Part shown: piece by piece, positions 25,432 to 62,947 of the stretch | Numbering within the stretch: the first letter of the stretch is position 1 | Layout: each line of letters begins with the position of its first letter | NCBI GenBank assembly: GCA_012295275.1 | Contig: CM022671.1 | Location: forward strand, 11,105,678-11,169,677 | Length of the DNA stretch: 64,000 nucleotides | Reading direction: 5' to 3' | Source: Chrysomallon squamiferum | Lineage: Eukaryota > Mollusca > Gastropoda > Neomphalida > Peltospiridae | The notes under the pieces: generated by a model | What the model saw: only the letters and a program-made list of their open reading frames with translations | The model's database searches: none | Told to the model about the DNA's origin: nothing | Program-made: the position numbers and the translations under genes

Positions 25432-28173
25432 GTGTGTGTGTGGTTAACTATATAGCCTGTACACACGGATGTACATTAATCTCTTTGTACCGTTTTCATA
25501 TATTTTGCGTTGTTATTAAAGTGAACACTAACGGATATTTTCTAGTGATATGTATCCCTGTTGTGACGCATAGCAATCCAGAAACACATGAATTATTTAA
25601 TGATAAGCACAAACATATGTTTTCCAGTTTAGAAACCACAGGTTGTGATCGTTAAAAACAAAACGTGTCCATGTGTCTTTAAACAAAACACTGATTCATC
25701 AGTACAAACTTCAACAAACGAACTTAGCTATTTTTAATTACCAGACAAAAGCTGCCCTTGCCTGACGGGAATTGATCCTATTTCGGACTATCACCGAGTT
25801 AACACGATGTTAGAAATGACCGTCACGTGCTGAAATGTCGCAGTATTCAGCAGTTTGAAGGTCACAGCTGACTGGTCCGATGTGTCACAGAGTTCGCGTC
25901 ACTGGCAGCTGACTGTGCCACAGTCGATAACTTTAACTTACTACTAACATTGTATTACGCTGTGGCAGCTGGTTTCAAACAAACAACAACTCAGCGATGA
26001 AACGTAGGCGTCCCCGTACGTACGCAGAGCCAATGTAAAGACAATATATATATATATTATACATACATAAATACATACACACAACAACATTATTGATTAA
26101 ATCTTATCATTTTATGATTGATTAATCAAACTGAAAAAAAAAAAGGAGTGGATAATCTTTTTGCGTTTCTTAATTCTTAGCTACGCCTGACTTTACCCCA
26201 ACCATCCCCTTTTCCAGAAGCAGAAGTTGAAATTGCTGATCTCTTAGATATTGTTGCACGCTCTTTCTTTTTCCTTTTCTTTCTTCCTTTTTTTTTTTTT
26301 GAAACAGACAAAATATGTAATTTGTAAGGATGTATGGATGATTATTAATTTAACTATAAAAACTGGTATGAGGAAACCCGGCAACGCTGAATTATAGCTT
26401 TTTCTTTTCTTCTTCTTCTTTTCCTTTCTTTCCCCAGACAGGTAATAAATATACATTAATTTATTTATTTATTACTGTGTGCACTTTCCAGCGAGGAAGA
26501 AAACCTGTCATATACGATATACGAGAAGAAATAATGAATGTGGAATTGTAAATAGCTAAATCATTTACTGAGAGAGATTATCTGTATTTGCAGATAGTGT
26601 TATTTATTTATTTAGCTGGTTCAGGGAGCGTTTGGTCATTGTTTGTCTTTTCTTCTTGTTCTTCACCTTCTCCTTTTCTTCCTCCTTCTTCTTCTTTTTC
26701 TTCTTCTTCTCGTCAAATTATTATTACATTATTACATAAAACAGTTTTCAGATATTCCATTCTGTTAAATTATAGCTGCTTTGTTTCTTACTTCATCCAG
26801 GTGTTGTGGCCTTCATATCTCATGTGATAAATTTAATCAGTGAATTTTTGTTATATAAAACGAATCATAGTTTATTCATTATTTTTATATCTTTAAGCCG
26901 CTGAAATATATATAATATATATCTTTATATATTTATACATATTGTTGTATCAATTAATAAATGAAGGAGTCATAATCACTAACCTGTATTAAAGGTGGTC
27001 TAAGTCTTACTGATTAAGAATAAATAACAAGATAACGGATACTAATGTTATGTTTAAGTTCTTTCATTTGTTATTTCACTGAATGGATCAGTTTCATACC
27101 AGTCTCCCTACATTAGCTGGAACGGGAAAGAGTTTTGATTTGCTACTGTTTGCAATGTAATAGATAAGCATTAGCCCATCAAAATAATAAGAACCAAATT
27201 TTCTACACAGTGCATTTAAAAATTAAAAATAAAAAGATTCTATAACACCACCAAGTAAGTAATATTAACAGATGGGTCTTTGGTATCTCATTTTTCGACA
27301 GTGTCATAATATGTTACTCATCCCAGACATACTCGATCTTTTTACGACCTCAAAACGAGAAAGTCGCTGCAGGCGGGCGTTTCCAGTGGAAAACACTGCA
27401 GTCAAGAACACGCTTTTCTTTAACTGGTCGCTGTGTTTGTTTACCATGCGGGGGAAAAGTCAATATTTCACATGATGAAGATTTATTAATCTGCGAAGAC
27501 AAAGTACTTGAACAGTGTTACTACGTCGTAAGGGAGATTGCCCCAAAATTCATTACTCTATTAATACTGTTAGCAGAACAGTGGAATTAAATACGTGGCG
27601 GGTAACTATCAAATACCATTTTTGATATATAACCATGTTATTTTGTGTTGGGGATGGGGACCACTGTAAAGGCGTGTCCTCTCTTTTCTTGCCGACCAAA
27701 GGTGAAATTCTGCGTAGGTCCCTGATTACAATAATTTAGATTTTTCAAAAATCAGTTTCTGAATTTTTATAATTAATTTTTTTGAATCTTTATTATAACG
27801 TGATATACTGAACCTTAAACGTGTCCTTTTTTGGTATGTAATAACAAGTGAAAGGGATACGTTTTTTTATATATAAACATTAAAATACTAGGTTTCACAG
27901 TAGGAAAAATATATGACGTGGGTTTATCTTTTTGTCCCTGGCACAGACCAGTTCAACAGTTACTAGTTCTGATTGAGAACAATTAGTAAATGCTTTAATT
28001 ATCTTCAGCTATTTGAAGTAACCTATACACTTTTCACATCATGTGGGCTTTGATCTTTTGGGTTATCTGATTAGCTATCACTGTGAGATGAATGAAAGAG
28101 TTTGAAAGGAACGCTGGTGATAAATAGGAACTAAAATTTTGCATATCATTAAACACAAAGACAAGAGGCCATT

Positions 28174-28204
<31 letters not shown>

Positions 28205-28587
28205 TCAGTATTTTTTTTCCAATCAGTATTTTTTTTCCCCAACCAGATATTTTATTATTCTTATTGTTATTATTTATTTATTTATTTACGAATAAACTCC
28301 ATTCCTTTTAACAATTATATCCACCACGATGAATTTTGGACCCTCTGCCACTTCTGTTTCTGTTGTAAGTTATAATACTTACATTTCACGAATCATCAAA
28401 ATATATGAATGTGACGAAGCTACAGATTTTACAGTTTTCGAAATTTTAAGTTATATCATGTGCTTGGTGATATTTATATATATTAGTACATTAATATACA
28501 AATATTAATATACAAAATAAAAATAATTTACCTAGTACATGTGTAATAGAAGCAAAAATCAAATATGTAATTTACAATCCTATAGTT

Positions 28588-28589
<2 letters not shown>
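24956..28589. other. Non-coding with a locally GC-richer patch
   Basis: No gene is seen. A (TA)n run lies at about 25398-25427. A GC-richer patch at 25780-26020 has three CAGCTG E-boxes (25865-25870, 25906-25911, 25966-25971) and a CACGTG near 25824. A (CTT)n-like run lies near 26680-26712. A T-run of 27 bp lies at 28176-28202. Confidence 0.5.
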
Positions 28590-28646
<57 letters not shown>

Positions 28647-28867
28647 TGCATATACAATTAATATTTAAAATTTAAATTATGATGTGAGGAAATCTTTTGA
28701 AACTCATTTAACAAGCGCTCAGAGGATAATGCTTAGTAAGCGATCTGTAATCACGACTCTAGCATGGAGATCTTGAGCTTATCATTAAATCCCGGCTTCA
28801 CTGTTTATTTATTTATTCATTATTATTATTATTATTATTATTATTTTTTTTTGTTGTTGTTGTTGTT

Positions 28868-28890
<23 letters not shown>
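28590..28890. repeat. (GA)n, (ATT)n and (TA)n microsatellites
   Basis: (GA)n at 28590-28646 with a single AA interruption near its 3' end, (ATT)n at about 28818-28845, and (TA)n at about 28869-28890. These are the last dense simple repeats before the gene-bearing half of the window. Confidence 0.9.
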
Positions 28891-28898
<8 letters not shown>

Positions 28899-29559
28899 GC
28901 GAATGGCTTTACACTAGTAAACAATTATCAGACTGGAATAAGATCATTATTTTTATTTAGTTTTTATTATTATTAATAACATTAATTATTCTATTATTTT
29001 GGTATACAGTACACCCACATATACGTATCTATTCATGATTTATTACAAAATTAATATATCTTTAAAAAATAATAATAATAATAATAATATAAATAACAAC
29101 AATAATAATAATAGTAAATCATTTAAAATACATTTACTATTTTTAATTTTATTTTTCTCTTATTTTATTTATTTATTTATTATGAATTGCTTTATAAGAC
29201 AGAAAATAATATTATATATATATATATGATACATGTGCACACCTTTCCTAGTGATAGATCTGCTCGAGTTAACATATTTTATGACGATTGCAAACACTCC
29301 TTCCCTCTTCTGAGGTCAGCGCGTTATTAAGACCCTCGTCTGCTTCAGTGACGGATATCCGACGTTTCACCATTCAATTACCACCTCTTAGGAATGAGTT
29401 CTACATGTTTTCGGTTACATTTTGTTAATTTTTAAAAATCAAAATGATATTTCAGAATAAGAACATTTAAAACTTTAAGTTTTAAATTTACAATTAGTAA
29501 TTATAGATTTTATTTTGAATTTACTTAAATTGTGATTTACGAGGCCGTTTGACGGAACT

Positions 29560-30271
29560 ACTTTCAGAGGCTTGAAAGGAGCCGCCATTGCAGATGTTGT
29601 GGAGAGTGGGAAGAAATTGATAAATGATTTTTGTGATGTTGACAACAATGGATTATTCGAATATATGTACTACGTTTGTTTAGCGAAAGGAAGTGTTGAT
29701 TCTTTTTTCAATACTTCACAAAATATTAGCGATTAATAACTGTGGAAGTTAATATTTTGTTATATCGAACTGAATGTCGCCCATTTTTTTACTTTTCCAT
29801 CATGGTGTGAAAAAAATAATTTCAAGATGGCATGTGCCATCGTGGATTCAGTTTGTATTTCTTGTTCGTCATATCCTGTAGTTGTCAACTGTTGTGAGGT
29901 TCAGATCTGCCTGGATATGTGTATGAAGCCAGCAGATGCCGTCTATGTTAAGTGTCCACAAGCCACTGACATGGATTACGTTTACAGTGAGGCTGATGGG
30001 CCAGACAGAATCTATATCATGTCGCTTGGATCAGTCTTTCACCAGCTATGTTTGTGAATGTGTGATATTTGACAGTTTGCGCAGGAGTGAGTTGTGTATT
30101 TCTATTATGTAGTGTAGACTTTAGATAGAAATACATTTTAGAATGTCGTTTGAACTAATTTTTCATACCTCGTCTTCCAGTTTCGAGCAACAGAACTTAC
30201 AGTCTGTAACATTTGACCATGTGTTTTAGAATATTTCAGTTTTGAGTTCACATTTTTTGATTCATATCAAA
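29560..30271 (+). promoter_or_regulatory. Probable promoter / 5' leader region of the WNK gene
   Basis: About 700 bp upstream of the WNK ATG, with higher complexity than the flank. GCCGCCATTG at 29581-29590 and CAAGATGGCA near 29824 resemble the YY1 motif on opposite strands. Two acceptor-like sites with pyrimidine-rich lead-ins end at 30180 (CGTCTTCCAG) and 30239 (ATATTTCAG), so the coding exon may be spliced to an upstream non-coding exon. The transcription start cannot be fixed from sequence. Confidence 0.35.
29827..30057 (+). CDS. Candidate upstream ORF in the WNK 5' region, 76 codons
   Basis: An ATG in good context (AAGATGG) opens a 76-residue frame rich in Cys, Val and Asp and ending in TGA 214 bp before the WNK start. 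I recognise no domain. It is unlike the repeat-derived frames of the left flank because it is non-repetitive and uses ordinary codons. If the leader is unspliced here it would be an upstream ORF able to reduce WNK translation. It may equally be chance or be removed by splicing to the acceptors at 30180 or 30239. Confidence 0.25.
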   Translation: MACAIVDSVCISCSSYPVVVNCCEVQICLDMCMKPADAVYVKCPQATDMDYVYSEADGPDRIYIMSLGSVFHQLCL

Positions 30272-45567
<15,296 letters not shown>

Positions 45568-46954
45568 TGCCAGCCGAAGTCTTTCATTTAAACTTAATTT
45601 CCTATATCAGAATCGAGAACATTTCAATTTCTGTTGCTTATCTGTGTAAGAATTGAAAGACAGGAGATTGTGCTTAGTGCAGAAAGAAAAACATTTTGAA
45701 TTATTCTCATTCCCAGTATTATAGATATGTGAGTTTTGAGGCCTGAAAATTGTGTTTTGAATGGCTGATGTGAAGTGTACTTAAGAAGCTTTTTGCAAGC
45801 ATTCGTATTAAGCCTTATTAGCACTTGCCTAGAATATTGTTTAAATCCATGGATCAGTTGCCATGACTGTATTTAACATTTTCTCTATTTCTGTTTTAAT
45901 CCTGCACTTGTACATTGAATTTAAAAAACACTAAATGTATGAAAAGCAAAAGACATTAAATGTATGATTGTCTGGTAATGTGCACAGACTCTACTTTATA
46001 GTTCATTCACATGCTCAAGATTTCAATGCTTCAACTTTGGTGTGTGCCGTGATATTTGTTAGCCGTTTTAAAATTTCTTGCAATATTTTCTATTGTAGCG
46101 CTGTGACCAGTATTACTTAAGTTTTTTTGTCAGGTATGTCTGAGCTGTGAAACAAAAGATGGGTTTTGGGGTTTCTGAGATGGGGATGATTTTAATTTTT
46201 ATTTCAGTTGTAATGTTTAATGATTGAACTGCATTTGAATACATTATTTCTGTTTAAAAATTTGCTTTTGCTAAAATAGTTTCTTGTATAGTAGCTATTG
46301 TTTGTACTAAACTGGCTAAAATGTTTAAAGAAGAATGAATAAATATTTCAAATTTTTTACTGATAACTCTTCTTTAAATTTTCCCTTTCTGACAATTTTT
46401 GTTTTTGTTTTTTTTGTTTTTTTGTTTTTGTTAGATTTATTAAATGATAAAATTATTGCTTAATTAGTTATTATCATTAATTCATGAAAATGTACAATAT
46501 TGGCCAATATATGTTATTAATGACTAATACTTAGCATTTCTACTGATACTCTTAAAAGACACTTCTGGAGGTATAAAAGGTACTGAAAGTGTGGTTTGTT
46601 TATTCTTTTCAGTTAAATCCAATAACTAAATATATATTATTTAAATTAAAAAAAGAAATTGTAAAAGTTATCATTTTTGCATTTGATCTTAAATCATTTA
46701 TAAAAATTGGGGGAAGAAAATTTATATTTTGAAGAAATACATTTCTTTGTAGTATGTATCTTTTAAACATTTTATGTTTTATTGCTAGGTTATTTTCTTT
46801 ATAACTGACTGTCTTTTTCCTTCCTTTGAGATTATATTTGGAAACCAGGGTAAAATATCTGAGAATGCAAAGTAAAAATACTTTATTTTTTTAACTTGAT
46901 ATAAAAGTAACATTTTTATTTTTTTTAAATGTGGAAAAGAACTGAATGTCGAAC

Positions 46955-46987
<33 letters not shown>

Positions 46988-49500
46988 TGCCTCTGAAAAA
47001 TTTGTATTTACAAAAGAGTAAATTTAATTTTAATGGAAATGTTTGTAGATAATCCATAAATGTTGGTCTTAACACAATCTGGTTCTGAATTTACATCATC
47101 TCAAACTTGCATATATAATAATGTAGTTACAATGTCCTCCCCTTGAAATCCTGTCATGTGATAGACTATTTTAATGCATAACTGATAAAAAAAATTCATC
47201 ACCATTTCATACTAATCTTTAGTGATCACTTTTGATTTCAAAAGCACTGATTCATATATTTATTTCTTTATTATTATTATTGATTTATTTTATTTTTTTA
47301 TTTATATTTGCAACTTTATTTACTTCAATTATCAGTTCATTTGTTGTCTATTCCATAAACCTGATTTTTGATTTTTAAAAAACAAATTTGTATCACGTGG
47401 ATTTCTTCAGAGATTTCACCCCTTTGCGAGTTATGTGTATACTTTTAATTTTTGTCTATAAAGAACTCATAATTAGTTGGGGCCAAAGGTTACAGTAGGA
47501 CAAGTTCAATGGGTGTCTGCTTTAATTCACAGCTGTTACACGTAGGTGTTGAAACCTGAAATGTATTGTTTGTGTAAATTGTAACTTGTATTTTTTTTTC
47601 TCTATTTAAAATTGGCACTGTTATGAAACTAATATTGTTTGAATTTTTGCAAAGCATTGTGAGAGTGAACATAAAAGTATGTGCAATTAGATTTGAATAA
47701 CTCACTGCTTTAAGGGTTATTTTATGATTTTGTTCTGTGAGTTCCTTATATGTTGAATTTCTGGCAATATTAGTTTAAAAAAATGATTTTTTTTTTTTAA
47801 ATTACAACACGGACCTGTAAATTATATATATATATATGTATGCCAGTTGTATCCTGTTAATTTCATTGCACCAGGAGGCTATTTTTAATATTGTGATAAT
47901 AAATAAAAATGAAAAACACAAAAACTGTATAATTGTAAAAGTTGGCTGATGCTCTTTCATGTTATATTTTTGGATTTAATATCTCAATACAATGCAAATA
48001 AACAGCTTTTGCAGGAAGATAAATGTTTAAAAACAAGTTTGTTATTTGTTTTCTTTCTTTATATGATATTTGATGATCCATTTGTTTCAAAGTTACAAAT
48101 AAATTGTCTTGCAAAATTGTTTATACTTCATAATTATTTTATTGTTTTGGGCAACCCATGGTATCTCAAAGCAAAGTTTGATGATAATACTGTTGATGAA
48201 CATGTAAATGCTTTACAAGTGAAGTCAGTTTGATCGACTGATCATTGTATTTTCTTGGCACCCTTAATACTTGTAGCAGAAACTTGAGAAACAGCCTGAC
48301 CAAGATATTTTAAACTGCTCTTTTGACATATCATTTTTAATTGATAAACAATACAGTACTCAGAAGAATGCTGAATGTTTTTAGACATGAACACTAAACA
48401 AAAAATGCATTCACATAAACAATCAAAAACAAATAATAATACATTTGTTAATATGTTTACCACTGAAAAGGTTTTATTTTTTGAAGGAAACTTTAGTTTG
48501 GTCAGCAAATGTTTCGATGGGACTATCCATGCTGTCAGTAAATGTCAAATGTTCAGTTACATTGTACCAGTGTAAGATATTGGCAATTAACATCATCTTT
48601 TGTTTGTGATTTGGGCTGTTGTTTTTATTTGTTTTGTTTTTTTAAATATATTATTAATTAGGCCTATCAGTTTATTATTTCGTATTCCTAATATTAACAT
48701 ATAATAAAAAGTAAATTTAAAACCACTGTTTGAATCATGGATGATTCATTTTAAAATAATCATGCTATTATAAATTTATATCACTTCCATTTTACCATAT
48801 TAAAATTTTAATAGAGCCATTACTGCTTTAGTTCACTGCACAACCAATTTTCCAGAATCCTTGGTTCCAGACATTCCTCATTTCCAGTTCTTCCAGACCA
48901 AAAGTGGTCACTATATAACAATTCGACAATATACCTCCCAAAACTGAATGAACATTGTTAGAAACCTAAAATAAATAATTAAAATGATTAAATGAAATCC
49001 ATTAATACAAGTTTTAAGTATCACCATCAGATTATTAATTTAAAAATTAAATAATAATTATTAATGCCAAAGAAATTAATTTCAAACACCCACATATAAT
49101 TCTGTCTGGTTTAAAAGGTTTTGAACCATCAGATCCATAAAACAAATTGTGAACTTTTGTTGCAAAAAAACATTTATAAAATGGAATATGGTTACTATGA
49201 ACTGCAATCATGTCTGAAGTTATCTCTGCGTTGCGGCAGACTAAAGATCTGGGGTTAAAGAAATATTTTCAGGCGATTTTGCTCGTCTTTTCAATGTAAC
49301 TAGCAGTTTGTGTCTATCATCTCATGAACAAATATTTATTGTTTAATTTATCTATTACAATATTAGCTTTCAGTCAGTAGTATTACTGGGCTTGTGTTAT
49401 TAATATATTTAACACTAACTACAGAAAAAGATAATAAATAAATAAATCAATCAAGAAGAACATTCTTGGTCCGAATCTGAATTTTGTCCTAAACCTTTAT
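45568..49500 (+). other. WNK 3' UTR and WNK-MCM2 intergenic region
   Basis: No coding exon is seen. AATAAA hexamers at 46338-46343 and 47898-47907 are candidate WNK poly(A) signals, so the 3' UTR could be about 0.8 or 2.3 kb; neither can be confirmed here. A poly-A run of about 27 bp lies at 46957-46982. The rest is AT-rich, and frames at 47949-48233 and 48242-48508 have no recognisable domain. Confidence 0.55.
46338..46343 (+). promoter_or_regulatory. Candidate WNK poly(A) signal AATAAA
   Basis: First canonical hexamer downstream of the WNK stop, 771 nt after it, followed by T-rich sequence. Other hexamers lie further on, so the site used is uncertain. Confidence 0.35.
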
Positions 49501-49708
49501 ATTAGAAATAATATATTTATGTCTTAAAAGTATTTTGCAAGAAAAATGTAATAGAACAATGTTGTAAGAAGTAAGATTTTAATATTATTCGTTCGCATTT
49601 GTTTGTTTGTTGTTGTCAGTTTTGCGGTATTTTTATTTTAGTTATATCTTTACATCGGTAAACATCGGATATTTCCGTTGACCTAACAACCTTGACATTT
49701 GACCAGAA

Positions 49709-49718
49709 TTTCCCGCGC
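49709..49718 (+). promoter_or_regulatory. MCM2: E2F-type site in the MCM2 promoter
   Basis: TTTCCCGCGC matches the E2F consensus TTTSSCGC and lies about 30 bp upstream of the MCM2 ATG. MCM genes are well-known E2F targets at G1/S. The surrounding 200 bp is the obvious promoter interval. The position so close to the ATG implies a very short 5' leader or a site inside it. Confidence 0.6.
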
Positions 49719-49747
49719 TTTTTAACACGCTGTGAAAGAAAGTGACA

Positions 49748-59676
<9,929 letters not shown>

Positions 59677-62090
59677 AATCAGATTCTGAGTGATATCTAT
59701 TCTTGATGAAGATTATTGACATTATGTCATCGTTCAAAAATTCAGCTGGATAAGGGGAATTACTTTGCACTGTGTATTTCTGTAACAATAAATGGACAGC
59801 AGTTACTTGTAATCAAAAAAGACAAATTTAATTTTGCAAACATTGATTACTAAATACTAAAATGGAAATAGGTTTTTGAAATAAATTTTGTTTACCTGCA
59901 CTTTTTCTTTTCCCTTTACATGTAAATAACAATAGTTATTGTACAGACTATTTTGATACAGATATTTTTTTTTTGTAAATACAGAAAATGAGTAAGTTGA
60001 TTGGTTTTGTTATTATTTTATGTTATCAGTTTAATTTTTGTTTCAACTGGGTGAAGTCTCTGATATAAACCATGGTCTCTGCATCACAGTTCATTTAAGT
60101 TTGTGTGTAACAAAATTATGCCTTTGATTTAATAACATTAAAAAATAAAAAAGAACTAATCTTAAAATATGATTGTGTACTAAGAACTGTTTGTACAATA
60201 CTACTTGGAAGACTGGTGATACAATCAGAAAGTGGATCACCCCTGGTTAGTGACAGATTGTTTACCAAACAATTGAATGTTTTATTACTAAACAATTAAG
60301 TAGTAAATTTATAATTTTTATCTCATGAAGGTTTAGATGATACATTTTGAAGTGAAAGGAAGTGAGTCTGATGTTAAGATATATGACTGGTCCACCTGTT
60401 ACTATTTTTAATGAAGAAGAGTACAATAAAAAGGATAGACTTATACAGTTCTATGTAGCTGGCATGTCAAAGTCTTTGATATGTGTCTTTTGTCTAAGAA
60501 GATGGTTTGCGAACCTACTAATTTTCCCATAATACACACAAACTGCTAATTTGAGAGTTAGTAAACATATATTAATTTAGAAATATGTTCAAATGTTATT
60601 AATTTAGATGGATAGTGTGATATAATTTTTCTCTTTATATTGAAATATTTTAATTTGCCTTAATGCCTTTTATATTTAAATGATAATTTGAAAAACAATC
60701 CTTTTAAAAATAAACAGGGTTTATATTTTTACACCATCCTCGACAGTAAACCATTCACGAGACGGAGGCTAGCAAAGGAATTGATGAAATAGATCAGCTG
60801 ACCTCCAAGATCAGAAAAATAATAGTAATAATAAAAAAGTAGTGAATATTTTACTTGTGACTGTTGCAACTATCAAACTTGTTTTAAAATAATCTGATTA
60901 AAAAACAAAACATCAATTAAGTCAATTGTTAAAATTTTAAGTTAAGCTGCACATCAGTAGAATCTGACTGAAAACTTTGTTATTAATCTTTATTCATATG
61001 TAAAGAAATTAAGTTCTGTATAAATGTGTTATGGAAAGGTTCTATTTTAATAATAAAAAAATGACTACAAAAACTGACATGAAATTGCTAATTACTGATA
61101 TTCATTTATCATTAAAATATTTTGTAATTGCATAGGAAACCATTGTGACATATTCAAATCACCTAGTATTATGAAGAAATGGAGTTTCATTGTAGACACA
61201 GTTAACGCATGAGGAATATTTCACAGGTGAATAGGTGTGAAACATTATCAATGTCACTGCAGTTAAATGTACACTGTGCATAAACGTGCATAACACTGCT
61301 AGATAACATGTGAGTCAAACAGCTGTCTGACAGAGTAGTTCAAACAAAAACAGTAGTGTCTGGTGTAAGTATGAATACATTCTTTAATAATGTCTCTGTT
61401 GACCAAAACAATTTTTTATTGTTTTTGAGTGGGTTTTTTTTTTGTCAATAACGATAAAAAGGACAAATACACACGCACACACACACATGCAAAATTCTTG
61501 TTAAAAGTGATCTTAGAAATCAATTTTCTATTTATTTTTAAACCATCACCATCACTACAACTAAAGGGTTAGAAAGAGCAACAGCTAATTCAAATGCCAT
61601 TTTTATACAGAAGTGTTGCTTTAAACAATATCATACTTTTCAAGTGTTGCTTAGAAGTATAAATTATATTCCATATTTCCCCAATTTACTGAAAACATCT
61701 GTTGTTTAGTTTGCATTAACTAAACCTCACTATTGCAATGTGGATTCAGTCAAAAGTCCCCTGCAGAAATTGTGTTTCATTTGTTTGTGATTCTACTTGC
61801 TTTGTGAAATATGCATCTGCTTTTATGAAAGGTCCATTACTTTTTTTTTTTTTATAATTTACATTTTTGCTAGAAACATTAATTCTAATTGTTCACATTT
61901 CTCAAAGATAAACAATTCAATAATGAATTATTAAGTAATGAAATACAATACCGCTATTAACTAATAAGTATTGTAATTGTTTCAGAATCAACTCAAGCAA
62001 ATAAATAATACAATAATGAATTTTAATAAAATCAAAGAAAACTATTAATAATGAACTAATTGTTTCAGAACTGGATCAAAGTACTGAATT
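59677..62090. other. MCM2 3' UTR and intergenic sequence
   Basis: Begins with the MCM2 3' UTR; AATAAA at 59787-59792 (111 nt after the stop) is the likeliest poly(A) signal, with another at 59880-59885. Nothing else is recognised up to the next gene. AT-rich, with a T-run near 61434 and a short (CA)n near 61470. Confidence 0.6.
59787..59792 (+). promoter_or_regulatory. MCM2: Candidate MCM2 poly(A) signal AATAAA
   Basis: First canonical hexamer after the MCM2 stop codon. The spacing is typical of a short 3' UTR. Confidence 0.5.
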
Positions 62091-62588
62091 ATGAGGACTC
62101 TTACAGTCCTTTTCTTATGTTTGTACCTGCTAGACTGTGTGTCAGCTCTGACTTGTGTCTCGTGTGCTAATGCTACATGCATCCCACCCCTGCCTGGCTG
62201 TGAACTTGGAAGAAGACTGTGTTCATGTTGTATGGAATGTCGTTTGAAACTCGGTGACGCATGCTCATCATTCACTACCGAGTAAGATTTTACCTTTGTT
62301 CTTCTGTGTAAATGTATTATTAACTTCATGTTAATCCAATAAACAGGTGGCATCAGCATATCCAATCAGTGCACCTAAGACATGAATATGTAGAAGTAAT
62401 AATGAAAAGCTACATCTTACATATGAAAAATCATTTTTATAAAACAATATTATTTTACAAATGCAGGCCATCTGCTCCAGCGCCCCAAAGAGAAATTTTT
62501 ATAAAACATCTACTTCCCTGTCTCCAGACGAAATACTGACTTGGATGCTAAACCCAGTAGAAAGATGGTTTAGATTATCATTATTTAG

Positions 62589-62629
<41 letters not shown>

Positions 62630-62875
62630 TATTTTATTTTTTACTTTTATTATTTTTTTCAGATGTTTTAGAATTAGTGTTATCAAAGTTTGATAATAAC
62701 TTTGATTTTTAATTCAAGGTGTGAATCAGAACTGGTATGTCTGACAACAGCTGGTGCATTTATTGGCAGACCACCTTTCATACTGAATTACTTGGTTGGA
62801 CAGTGCGTTGAACCCCGAGCCACAACTCATGCACGCTCTAGTTATGTAATAAAACAACAAATAACCAAAAATTAA
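62091..62875 (+). CDS. Secreted single IGFBP N-terminal-type domain protein (perlustrin-like)
   Basis: Two coding exons, 62091-62281 and 62719-62875, join in phase (split Glu codon) to give 115 residues. Residues 1-20 form a signal peptide (hydrophobic LTVLFLCLYLLDCVSA). The mature part has the spacing CxxC, CIPPLPGCELG, then CSCCMECRLKLGDAC in exon 1 and CESELVC and GQC in exon 2. This matches the cysteine pattern of the insulin-like growth factor binding N-terminal domain, including the diagnostic CxCCxxC. Single-domain proteins of this class occur in arthropods and molluscs (for example abalone perlustrin from nacre, and the SIBD proteins of crustaceans and spiders). Ligand and role cannot be read from sequence. 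Upstream untranslated exons are not excluded. The acceptor (TTTTTAATTCAAG) is acceptable but not strong. Confidence 0.8.
62588..62632. repeat. (ATT)n microsatellite in the intron of the IGFBP-domain gene
   Basis: About 13 ATT units followed by T-rich sequence to about 62,660, within intron 62282-62718. Confidence 0.9.
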
Positions 62876-62941
62876 AAAGAAAAGAATGTAGATAAATATT
62901 AATTCTTTAAAGAGAATTGGTGAAAATGGTTGAAGTAGTTC

Positions 62942-62947
62942 AATAAA
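62942..62947 (+). promoter_or_regulatory. Candidate poly(A) signal of the IGFBP-domain gene
   Basis: AATAAA repeated as AATAAAATAAAATAAA, 67 nt after the stop codon. Confidence 0.45.

Noticed and set aside
62045-62365. 106-codon minus-strand ORF over the IGFBP-domain exon
   Set aside because: Antisense of an exon with clear signal peptide and conserved cysteine pattern on the plus strand.
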